Assembly: GCA_030550075.1 (NCBI GenBank)
Contig: JAUQQB010000049.1
Span: 1 to 12,006 of the forward strand
Direction: 5' to 3'
Source: Chloroflexota bacterium
Lineage (GTDB): Bacteria; Chloroflexota; Anaerolineae; Thermoflexales; Thermoflexaceae
DNA length: 12,006 bases
Shown: positions 5,384 to 12,006 of the stretch, piece after piece
Numbering within the stretch: the first letter of the stretch is position 1
Layout: every line of letters starts with the position of its first letter
The notes under the pieces: generated by a model
Databases searched by the model: none
Told to the model about the DNA's origin: nothing
The model's input: the letters and a program-made list of their open reading frames with translations, nothing else
Made by a program: the position numbers and the translations under genes

Positions 5384-8300
5384 ATGCGCCAGGCCACGGG
5401 TCAACTCCATCGATCCGCCATGAACCCGATGACTTACAGGTTGGGATCCTGGACGCCAGGTCGAAAAATCCTGCTCGGTCTGCTGCTCCTCAGCCTGGGG
5501 TTGCTGGGCCTGGGGCTAACCGGCCAGATCCTGCGGGCTCGCTGGCGGGGAACGACCGCCGGGTTCCCGCCGCCGATCCCATGGTCCGGCGAGCCCCGGG
5601 TAGGTCTGAACATCCCCCTGTTCGGGCAAAGCCCCGAGATCCGACAGCGCGATCTGGCCCAGATCCGCGCGTTTGGGATCTCCCGCATCCGCGCGTTCTT
5701 CCCGTGGTCGCGGATCGAGCCGGAGCGGGGGCGCCTGGACTGGGAGGAGGTCGACGCCGTGATGGCGGACGTGCAGGCGGCGGGCCTGGAGTTAGTGGCG
5801 GTGCTGGGAGATAGCCCCTCCTGGACCGCCCGACGATCCGGCCCCATGGCCCCCCCGCTGGATCCCATGGACTTCGCCCGGTTCGCCGGGGCGTTCGCGG
5901 CGCGTTACGGGCGGCAGGTGCGGTTCTACCAGATCTGGGATGAGCCGAACCTCACCATCGGCTGGGGCGGCGGGATCCCGGATCCGAAAGCGTATGCCAC
6001 CCTGCTGCAACAGGCGGCCACGGCGATCCGACAGGCGGATCCCGACGCGGTGATCGTGCTGGCCGGACTGGCCCCGACGGTGGAGCAGGGCCCATGGAAT
6101 CTTGCCGACTGGCTGTTCCTCGAACGGCTTTATCAGCTTGGCGCCCGGGATTTCTTCGACATCGTCGCCGTCAAGCCCTACGGATTTAACACCGGTCCCG
6201 ATGATCGCCGGGTGGATCCCGATGTCCTGAATTTCTCCCGCGCGATCCTTCTGCGCGAAGTGATGATGCGCTATGGGGATGAAGGGAAGCCGGTCTGGGC
6301 CAGCCACTGGGGGTGGAACGCGTTGCCACCGAGCTGGACCGGTCATCCCTCCATCTGGGGTCAGGTCGATGAGGCCACGCAGGCCCGCTATATCCGGGAG
6401 GCGGTTGAGCGGGTCCGGCGGGAATGGCCCTGGATGGGCACCATGTTTCTGGAAACCTGGCGACCGGACGCCCCGCCGGATGATCCCCGCTGGGGCTTCG
6501 CCGTGGTCGATCCCTTCGGGCGGCTGCGACCGGCCGCCGAGGCGCTGCAGGTGGCGGCCCGGAGCGCGCCCTTTACCCCCGGATACTATCCGGCAGCGAT
6601 CCCTCAGGAAAGCGCGAACGGATCCGCTTATGGACCGCCGCCCGGGGCGATCTACGAGGGCGCTTGGCGCTTCTCCGCCCTGGGGGCGGACATCGGACAG
6701 GAGGCGGGGGATCGCCTGAGTTTCACCTTTGAGGGAACGGGACTGGCCCTGCGGGTCCGACGGGGAGGGTATCGGGCCCATCTGTATGTGTGGGTGGATG
6801 GGCAGCCAGCGAATCGGCTGCCCCGGGATACGCAGGGGGCTTATCTGGTCCTGACGTCTCCGGATTATGCCACCCCGGAGGTGGTGACGATCCCAGTGGC
6901 GGAGGGATTGCCCTATGGGCCTCATACGGTGCGCATCGAGGCGGAGCGGGGATGGGGACAGTGGGCCCTCGTGGGATGGAGTATCTCCGGCATCGGGCCG
7001 GCGGTCCCATGGTATCGAGGGGCACTGATCCTCAGCCTCCTGGGGATCGGGCTTGGAGGATGGCTGAGCATTGGCGGCCTGATCCAGGGCTGGCGAGCCG
7101 CCCCGGGGACCCTTCCAGGAGCCTGGTCCGCGCTGGCCGATCGCCTGGGATGGTGGGGGGCATGGGGGCTATCCGGCGCGGTCTATCTGGGGATGTGGTG
7201 GACGGCCATGGAGGCCTGGGGGAATCGCCGATGGGGGGAAGCTGGCTGGCTGGGTTTGGGGCTTGTGGTGAGCGGGATCTTTTATCTGGCGCCGCGAATC
7301 GCGCTCACGGCGCTCACTGCATTGCTGCTCCTCGGGCTACTCCTGGCGCGTCCGACGGTGGGTCTGGCCCTCGCCGCTTTCTGGGCACCCTTCTATCTTT
7401 ACCCGAAGCCGTTCTTCGAGAAGGCCTTCTCCATGGTGGAGCTTTCCATCCTGATGACCACAGCAGCCTGGGTCATCCGCCAGGCGCTCCTCCAGCGAAA
7501 AAGCCCCTGGGCAGGGTGGAAATGGGACGAAGCCGATCGCTGGATGCTGGTTTTCTTTGGGGCCGCCACGCTCAGCGCCGCCCTGGCGACGTTCCAGCGG
7601 GTCGCGTGGCGGGAATGGCGGATGGTGATCCTGGAGCCTTTGCTATTCTATGCGCTGGCTCGGGCGATGCGACCCACCCGCTCGGAATGGGGGGCAGTGC
7701 TGGGCGCTTTCATGCTTGGAGGGCTCGGGGCGGCCGGCGTTGGGCTCGCCCAGTGGATCACCGGGATCGGGCTGATCACCGGCGAGGCCGGTGCCCGTTG
7801 CGTCCGGGGCCCATTCGGTTCCCCCAATAACCTGGCCCTTTATCTGGGACGGGTGTTCCCCTTCCTGCTGTCGCTCCTGTGGAGCCAATCCGGTAAGCCG
7901 GGAGGCCCACACTCCCATGGCTCTGGAGGACTGGCCTGGATTCGCATCCTGGCTGGGATCGCGCTGATCCCGGTCAGCCTGGCCCTGGTGGGAACCTGTT
8001 CCGAGGGGGCCGGGTTCCTGGGGATCCCGACCGCGCTGGCGGTAATGGGTGGGTTGTGGCTTCGGGATCGCTGGGGAAGGCTGTCCGGACGGGCGCGCTG
8101 GGGACTGGGCGTCCTGATGCTAACAGGGGTGCTGGTCTTCGCGCCGATGATCGCGCCGCGCCTCGGTGAGGCCCTCGCGCAGCGAGCGGCAACACCGGGC
8201 AGCACGGTGTTCTTCCGTATCCGCCTGTGGGCCAGCACGATGGATCTGCTTCGTGAACACACGATCTTCGGCGTTGGACCGGACAATTTCCTCTACTGGT

Positions 8301-8638
8301 ATCGAAGCCGCTACATCCGTCCGGATGCCTGGCAGGAGCCGAATCTTTCCCATCCTCACAATGTCTTCCTGGATTTCTGGGCGCGGACGGGGCTGCTGGG
8401 GCTGGGGGCCTGGATCGCGTGGCAGACGTTGTTCTGGCGTCGGGTTGGTCGCCGCGGGGCTTCTCAGGATCCCTGGCGCTGGGGAGCGGCTGGGGCCATG
8501 GCGGATGTGCTGGGGCACGGTCTGGTCGATAATGGGTTCTTCCTGGTCGACCTGGCGATGGCGTTTATGATCGTCTTCCTCACGGGAACCCGTGGGAGCA
8601 TAACGCAACAAGAAGAAAGCGTTGGGGAAGCGGGTTGA
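5384..8638 (+). CDS. Glycosidase-like barrel fused to O-antigen ligase/polymerase domain
   Basis: This is a large (1084 residues) multi-domain membrane protein. Order: one N-terminal membrane helix (about 27-50); a clan-A glycosidase-like (beta/alpha)8 barrel (about 70-395) with WDEPN at 185-189 (E187 in the acid/base position) but ASHWGWN at 306-312 where the nucleophile Glu is expected; a beta-rich, possibly carbohydrate-binding domain (about 410-540); then some 13 membrane helices (about 545-1070) forming a Wzy_C/O-antigen ligase domain with HN-x9-G-x2-G (H992, N993, G1003, G1006), matching the WaaL-type active-site pattern. Such domains transfer or polymerise undecaprenyl-linked glycans at the outer face of the membrane. 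Typical ligases are 400-500 residues, so the N-terminal half is an addition. The start is uncertain: GTG 5378, ATG 5384 (weak AGGTG just before), ATG 5420 and ATG 5429 are all possible. Ligase family is confident; substrate is unknown. Confidence 0.88.
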   Translation: MRQATGQLHRSAMNPMTYRLGSWTPGRKILLGLLLLSLGLLGLGLTGQILRARWRGTTAGFPPPIPWSGEPRVGLNIPLFGQSPEIRQRDLAQIRAFGISRIRAFFPWSRIEPERGRLDWEEVDAVMADVQAAGLELVAVLGDSPSWTARRSGPMAPPLDPMDFARFAGAFAARYGRQVRFYQIWDEPNLTIGWGGGIPDPKAYATLLQQAATAIRQADPDAVIVLAGLAPTVEQGPWNLADWLFLERLYQLGARDFFDIVAVKPYGFNTGPDDRRVDPDVLNFSRAILLREVMMRYGDEGKPVWASHWGWNALPPSWTGHPSIWGQVDEATQARYIREAVERVRREWPWMGTMFLETWRPDAPPDDPRWGFAVVDPFGRLRPAAEALQVAARSAPFTPGYYPAAIPQESANGSAYGPPPGAIYEGAWRFSALGADIGQEAGDRLSFTFEGTGLALRVRRGGYRAHLYVWVDGQPANRLPRDTQGAYLVLTSPDYATPEVVTIPVAEGLPYGPHTVRIEAERGWGQWALVGWSISGIGPAVPWYRGALILSLLGIGLGGWLSIGGLIQGWRAAPGTLPGAWSALADRLGWWGAWGLSGAVYLGMWWTAMEAWGNRRWGEAGWLGLGLVVSGIFYLAPRIALTALTALLLLGLLLARPTVGLALAAFWAPFYLYPKPFFEKAFSMVELSILMTTAAWVIRQALLQRKSPWAGWKWDEADRWMLVFFGAATLSAALATFQRVAWREWRMVILEPLLFYALARAMRPTRSEWGAVLGAFMLGGLGAAGVGLAQWITGIGLITGEAGARCVRGPFGSPNNLALYLGRVFPFLLSLLWSQSGKPGGPHSHGSGGLAWIRILAGIALIPVSLALVGTCSEGAGFLGIPTALAVMGGLWLRDRWGRLSGRARWGLGVLMLTGVLVFAPMIAPRLGEALAQRAATPGSTVFFRIRLWASTMDLLREHTIFGVGPDNFLYWYRSRYIRPDAWQEPNLSHPHNVFLDFWARTGLLGLGAWIAWQTLFWRRVGRRGASQDPWRWGAAGAMADVLGHGLVDNGFFLVDLAMAFMIVFLTGTRGSITQQEESVGEAG

Positions 8639-8639
8639 G

Positions 8640-10622
8640 TCAGGCATAGAAACCGGTAATGACAGCGGACCGGATCGGGAGGGCGATCCATCCGTAGGAG
8701 ATTCCGCGCAGGGGTCTCTCCCGATATGAGATCGGCTGGCCATCCGCCTCCACGCGGGTGAGGCGCAGGCTCTGGAATTCAAGGGGCATCCCGATCTCCC
8801 ACTGGAAAGCCAGGGAGGCAGCCGGGATCACCCGAAAGCGGAGCTGCCGGGCCGTCGGATTCCACCGAACCGCCTGGAAGACAGCCCCCATGCGGGCTTC
8901 CACGAACTGAAGCCAGCGCTGGGCAGACCATATAGGAAGCCCATACGCCACGGCGGCATCCAGCACACCCTCCAGCCAGGCCGCCTGGGCCGCGGCCGCC
9001 TCGCCGCCGATCGCGAAGGGATCGATATGGGCCTGGAGGCCGATCGCCCCCCAGGCCCCCTTCGCCGCCCGCTCGATGAGCGCTCGGGAGATCTCCACCG
9101 CCTTCGCCGGCGGGAACTGGGGCGCCCCTTCCCAGGTCCACCCGATGAGCTGCTCGTCCACCAGATGGGTGGGCTGCTGATAGATCGCCAGCAGCCTCCC
9201 CTGTTCATCCACAAACCGCATTGGGAGGCCGCTTCCGGTGAAGTAGCCGAAAGCCCACTCTCCATCCGGCTTCCGAAACAGCGGGCCGATGAGATAATAA
9301 TCCAGGTTCATCCGGATTCCATACTTCGCCTGCACCCGCGCGGTCTCCACCCAGCCGCTCCACAACACGCGGTGGGTGCGCACGGTCGGGGGAACCGGGC
9401 CATAGCCCATCCCGGTGAAGACCTCCCAATCGCGCCGCCATCCAGCCTCCAGTCCCTCCTCAACATAGGGATGGATTCCGAACTCGTGCCCGCGTTCCCG
9501 CCAGGCCTGGACGTGTTCCGGTTGCACCACGTGGGCCGCGGATCGCTCCAGCCAGTTCCGCAGACGATGCCACGCTCGCTGTGCGGGGTTCCGGGGTAAA
9601 GGAGCGTAGTAGACGCTGAACCAGCCGCTCCGCTGTTCCACCCGACGGAGCGCCTCCTCCACCGCATCCGGGGGCGTGTTGTGGGCATCACCGGTCGCAA
9701 CGAGCATGCCGGGCGCGCCGGCCGGGAAATACCACAGGCGGGGTAGGGGGAGTCGATCCGCGAGCATCCAGGCGATCAGCCGGCTGAGCAGGCGCATCTG
9801 CTCATCGGCCTGCGGGATCTCGATGCGATCCAGGTCGATCCATCCTCGAAAGAGCCGGTGGGCTCGCATCTCCACTGGCTTTCTCCCCTCGAGAGCCGCC
9901 AGGGCGGGGTTCCCCTGGCGGGTGAGGGCGACGCTCCAGGCCAGATCGAAAACCCACAATGCAGCCTTCCCCAATTCAGACCGGTGGACGGTCACAGCAG
10001 GGAACGGCAGATCGCCCGCTTTCGTGGCCAGCCGTGCAATCTCCTCCGCGCCGGCTAAGCGGTAGTGATCCGCTATGCCGTGGAACTGCAGGGACTCCGC
10101 GGGAAAGCCTCGCCCAACCGGATGTTCGAAGAGGATCCGGATATAGCCATCGACCGTTTGCGCGGAGAGTGGCTCTACCCCAAAGAGGTCAGCCAGATGG
10201 GGAGGCGGACGCATCGCGATCAGGGATCCCCCACGGGCCACATACCTGCGCAGCACCTCGGCGGATGTGGTATCCAGAGACCCAGCGCTCAGGAGCACCA
10301 GGGGAAAGCGCTCCAGGAGCTCCTCGCGCAAAGCTTCCAGGGAGATTATCTGGAAGGCATTCAATCCCTCCGCCCGCAGGATCTCCGCCAGATAAGCTCC
10401 GGTGGGCGGCGTGCCCCGGTCATTCCACACCAGGAGGATAGGGGCTTCCCGAAGATCAGCTGTCGCTTCCCCCCAGTTCTCCACATAGGGCGAGCCCTCT
10501 GGAGGGAGTTCCCCTTTCACGGTCCGCCAGAGGGTGTAGCTACCGGTCACACCGGCGGAGGTGGCCACCACCCCGGCCGCCCCCGCCGCTTTCAGAAATC
10601 GCCGTCGGGTCCAGTTGCCCAT
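8640..10622 (-). CDS. Tat-exported protein with amidotransferase-like and NodB-like domains
   Basis: The 660-residue product begins with a twin-arginine signal (RRRFLK at 6-11, then an Ala/Gly/Val-rich stretch to about 27), so it is probably folded in the cytoplasm and exported. Residues about 60-290 look like a Rossmann-type, class I amidotransferase/ThuA-like domain (ILLVWNDRG, then RYVARGGSLIAM), without an obvious catalytic Cys. Residues about 300-575 resemble a polysaccharide deacetylase (NodB/CE4) barrel: TGDAHN (310-315) in place of TFDDG, GHEFGIHP (378-385) with two His, VRTHR (414-418), and QAHID (530-534). The last 85 residues are beta-rich. The ATG at 10622 was chosen because it places the Tat motif at the N-terminus; a longer upstream frame crosses a hairpin. 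Its stop lies 1 nt from the convergent ligase-fusion gene. A role in trimming surface polysaccharide is inference; activity is uncertain because the second Asp of the deacetylase motif is Ala. Confidence 0.82.
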   Translation of the reverse strand: MGNWTRRRFLKAAGAAGVVATSAGVTGSYTLWRTVKGELPPEGSPYVENWGEATADLREAPILLVWNDRGTPPTGAYLAEILRAEGLNAFQIISLEALREELLERFPLVLLSAGSLDTTSAEVLRRYVARGGSLIAMRPPPHLADLFGVEPLSAQTVDGYIRILFEHPVGRGFPAESLQFHGIADHYRLAGAEEIARLATKAGDLPFPAVTVHRSELGKAALWVFDLAWSVALTRQGNPALAALEGRKPVEMRAHRLFRGWIDLDRIEIPQADEQMRLLSRLIAWMLADRLPLPRLWYFPAGAPGMLVATGDAHNTPPDAVEEALRRVEQRSGWFSVYYAPLPRNPAQRAWHRLRNWLERSAAHVVQPEHVQAWRERGHEFGIHPYVEEGLEAGWRRDWEVFTGMGYGPVPPTVRTHRVLWSGWVETARVQAKYGIRMNLDYYLIGPLFRKPDGEWAFGYFTGSGLPMRFVDEQGRLLAIYQQPTHLVDEQLIGWTWEGAPQFPPAKAVEISRALIERAAKGAWGAIGLQAHIDPFAIGGEAAAAQAAWLEGVLDAAVAYGLPIWSAQRWLQFVEARMGAVFQAVRWNPTARQLRFRVIPAASLAFQWEIGMPLEFQSLRLTRVEADGQPISYRERPLRGISYGWIALPIRSAVITGFYA

Positions 10623-10648
10623 GGTTCGTTGCTTCAGGTTTTGGCAAA

Positions 10649-10677
10649 GGTGCGGGCCATCGAAGGTGGCCCGCACC
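10649..10677 (-). terminator. 11-bp hairpin between DUF11 gene and Tat-protein gene
   Basis: The arms GGTGCGGGCCA (10649-10659) and TGGCCCGCACC (10667-10677) are perfectly complementary with a 7-nt loop. In the minus direction the stem is followed by TTTGCC, a very short T-run. It lies 127 nt after the DUF11 gene stop and 26 nt before the Tat-protein ATG, so it could end the DUF11 transcript, attenuate read-through, or act in the leader of the downstream gene. The inverted repeat is certain; terminator function is not. Confidence 0.4.
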
Positions 10678-10803
10678 CTGCAAAAACAGTCCCCCCTTCC
10701 TGCGCGGCCAGGCCGCACGGGAAATGGGGATTCCTCATACTGCGCAATGCCTCTATCCCAACGCTTCGGAAGGACTACCCTTCTGTTGCAAGCCCACAGT
10801 CTT
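10678..10803 (-). promoter_or_regulatory. Spacer with possible weak promoter for the Tat-protein gene
   Basis: No gene was recognised here. On the minus strand TTGGGA (10756-10761) and TATGAG (10734-10739) are spaced 16 bp apart and each match the sigma70 consensus at four of six positions. If used, transcription would start about 100 nt before the Tat-protein ATG and run through the hairpin at 10649-10677. This is a weak match and could be chance in a sequence of this length. Confidence 0.2.
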
Positions 10804-12006
10804 TCAGCGATAGACTATGGGGAGGAACACCCGGAAACGAACCGATGTCGCAACGATCGCCACATTGTCGTCCAGATTGGGATCCACTGCGCGGCTTGAA
10901 GCGATTGTCCACACGGTCATGGACGAGCCGGGCCATTGTGCCACGTGCACCCGCCAGCGAACCGTAGCCGTTCCTCCCCGCGCCAGAGATCCCAGAGCAC
11001 ACGTCTCGCCGGTGCATGTCCCTTGCGAGGGTTGCGCTTCCAGCACGTTCACGCCAGATGGCAAGGTAATGGTCGCAGCGACGCTGGATGCGGCCGAGGG
11101 GCCCGTGTTGGTCATGGTAAGCGTATAGGTAACCACGTCTCCCAGGAAGACCAGCTCGGGATCGCCCGTGAGCGTAGCCCGGAGATCAGCCTCCAGCGCC
11201 GCCCGGGTCGATGCGGTGGCCGTATTGTTCCCGATATCCGGATCCTCGGTATCCGAGGATCCCTCAGCCTGGGCGCTCAAGAGCGTGCCCTCCGGGAGGT
11301 CGGATCGGACCGTAACCGTGATATTTAGGGTGAAGGCGCTTTGGGCCGATAGCGCGCCTGGGTTGCACCGGATCTGATTTCCGGAGCTCTGACAGGTGTC
11401 CGGTGAGAAGTCCTCCAGGATGACCTCTCCGGGGAGGGTCATGGTCACCCAGGCGTTCCGGGCATCCGAGGGGCCTGTATTGGACAGGATGACGCGGTAA
11501 GTGAGCGATCGGCCGATCACCACAGGATCGGGGGTATCTTCCAGGGTCACAGTGAGGTCCGCCTGGGTCTGGACGGCTGTTGATTCAGCGTCGGTATTGT
11601 TGCCGGCGTTGGGATCGGTGGTGCTCGATGCGACGATGGCCTGGGCGCTGACCGGGCCCTCCGGCACGCTGGGGCTTACCCGCGTTCGCAGGGTGACGGT
11701 GGCGGAGGCGCCAGCGGGCAGAGTGCCCAGATTGCACGAGCTTTCCCCACATGTGCCCTGGGAGGGGCTGGCGCTCAGCAGGGTCACTCCACCGGGCAGG
11801 GTGAAGGCCGCCTGAACGCTCTGGGCATCCGAAGGCCCGGTGTTGACCAGGGTGATCGTATACGTTAATAGGTCCCCCGCCAGGACGGGGTCAGGATTGT
11901 CAGTAAGGGCCACAGCCAGGTCCGCCCGCGTCTGGATCTGGGTGGTGGCGGTCGCGCTATTGTTCACAGTCTCCGGATCGGAGGTGCTGGATGTAACCTG
12001 GGCGAT
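10804..12006 (-). CDS. DUF11-repeat cell-surface protein, C-terminal part (5' end outside window)
   Basis: The frame is open to the right edge, so only the last 400 residues are visible. They comprise the tail of one repeat (1 to about 25) and three complete DUF11 repeats (about 27-147, 148-271 and 272-390 of the visible part). Each starts with ADL, continues with the DPV...G..LTY..T..NTGPS-type strand pair and TLP.GV, and ends in DP..GNN. DUF11 domains are Ig-like modules of large secreted or wall-associated proteins, probably structural or adhesive. Each repeat has a closely spaced Cys pair (TCGESSC, TCQSSGNQIRC, TCTGETC) suited to a disulfide. The protein ends RFRVFLPIVYR with no LPxTG motif or final membrane helix. 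A GTG at 11967 lies inside a repeat (VNNSATA) and is not the true start. It may be cotranscribed with the downstream Tat-protein gene, 181 nt away. Confidence 0.9.
   Translation of the reverse strand: MAQVTSSTSDPETVNNSATATTQIQTRADLAVALTDNPDPVLAGDLLTYTITLVNTGPSDAQSVQAAFTLPGGVTLLSASPSQGTCGESSCNLGTLPAGASATVTLRTRVSPSVPEGPVSAQAIVASSTTDPNAGNNTDAESTAVQTQADLTVTLEDTPDPVVIGRSLTYRVILSNTGPSDARNAWVTMTLPGEVILEDFSPDTCQSSGNQIRCNPGALSAQSAFTLNITVTVRSDLPEGTLLSAQAEGSSDTEDPDIGNNTATASTRAALEADLRATLTGDPELVFLGDVVTYTLTMTNTGPSAASSVAATITLPSGVNVLEAQPSQGTCTGETCALGSLARGGTATVRWRVHVAQWPGSSMTVWTIASSRAVDPNLDDNVAIVATSVRFRVFLPIVYR

Noticed and set aside
5792..6925. 377-residue minus-strand frame within the ligase-fusion gene
   Set aside because: It is antisense to the glycosidase-like barrel, whose motifs are clear on the plus strand; composition is typical of a GC-rich shadow frame.
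6790..7830. 346-residue plus-strand frame in another phase of the ligase-fusion gene
   Set aside because: Gly/Arg/Pro-rich shadow without membrane helices, overlapping a region that reads as clean membrane segments in the main frame.
10065..10967. 300-residue plus-strand frame opposite the Tat-protein N-terminus
   Set aside because: It covers the Tat signal region, an intergenic hairpin and the end of the DUF11 gene on the other strand and shows no domain.

Overview
This 12-kb, GC-rich window looks like chromosomal DNA from a Chloroflexota bacterium, probably related to Anaerolineae or Thermoflexia. The reasons are circumstantial: high GC in all genes, a rod-shape gene set, a Tat-exported NodB-like protein, and a DUF11-repeat surface protein ending in RFRVFLPIVYR, a tail type I recall from secreted Chloroflexota proteins. 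No rRNA, tRNA, CRISPR array, transposase or phage gene was seen.

Layout. Positions 160-3947 (+) hold the cell-elongation genes mreC, mreD and mrdA (PBP2). They are separated by unusually long gaps of about 200 nt that carry inverted repeats. A monofunctional proline dehydrogenase (3993-4946, +) follows mrdA where rodA might be expected. Immediately at its stop codon begins a 0.4-kb array of alternating inverted palindromes. The array is followed by a very large membrane protein (5384-8638, +) that joins a glycosidase-like barrel and a beta-rich domain to an O-antigen ligase/polymerase domain. On the minus strand, ending one base from that gene, is a Tat-signal protein with an amidotransferase-like and a NodB-like domain (8640-10622). 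Further upstream on the same strand is the C-terminal part of a DUF11-repeat surface protein (10804 to beyond the window end).

How the genes fit together. MreC, MreD and PBP2 are partners in lateral wall synthesis (the elongasome). The ligase fusion, the NodB-like protein and the DUF11 protein all point to assembly, trimming or display of surface polysaccharide and protein. Proline dehydrogenase is metabolic and probably only a passenger of the mre operon.

The most striking non-genic signal is the repeat landscape. The 4944-5355 array consists of palindromes each preceded by GTAG, alternating in orientation, with a 97-101 bp period. This is the organisation of REP/BIME elements mobilised by RAYT (TnpA_REP) enzymes. 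A degenerate GTAG-plus-palindrome lies just before mrdA. A different palindromic repeat, built from CACGAATG/CATTCGTG octamers, appears to be inserted in frame inside the mrdA coding sequence. The most novel protein is the barrel/O-antigen-ligase fusion, whose barrel keeps the acid/base glutamate (WDEPN) but has Ser-His where the nucleophile glutamate is expected.
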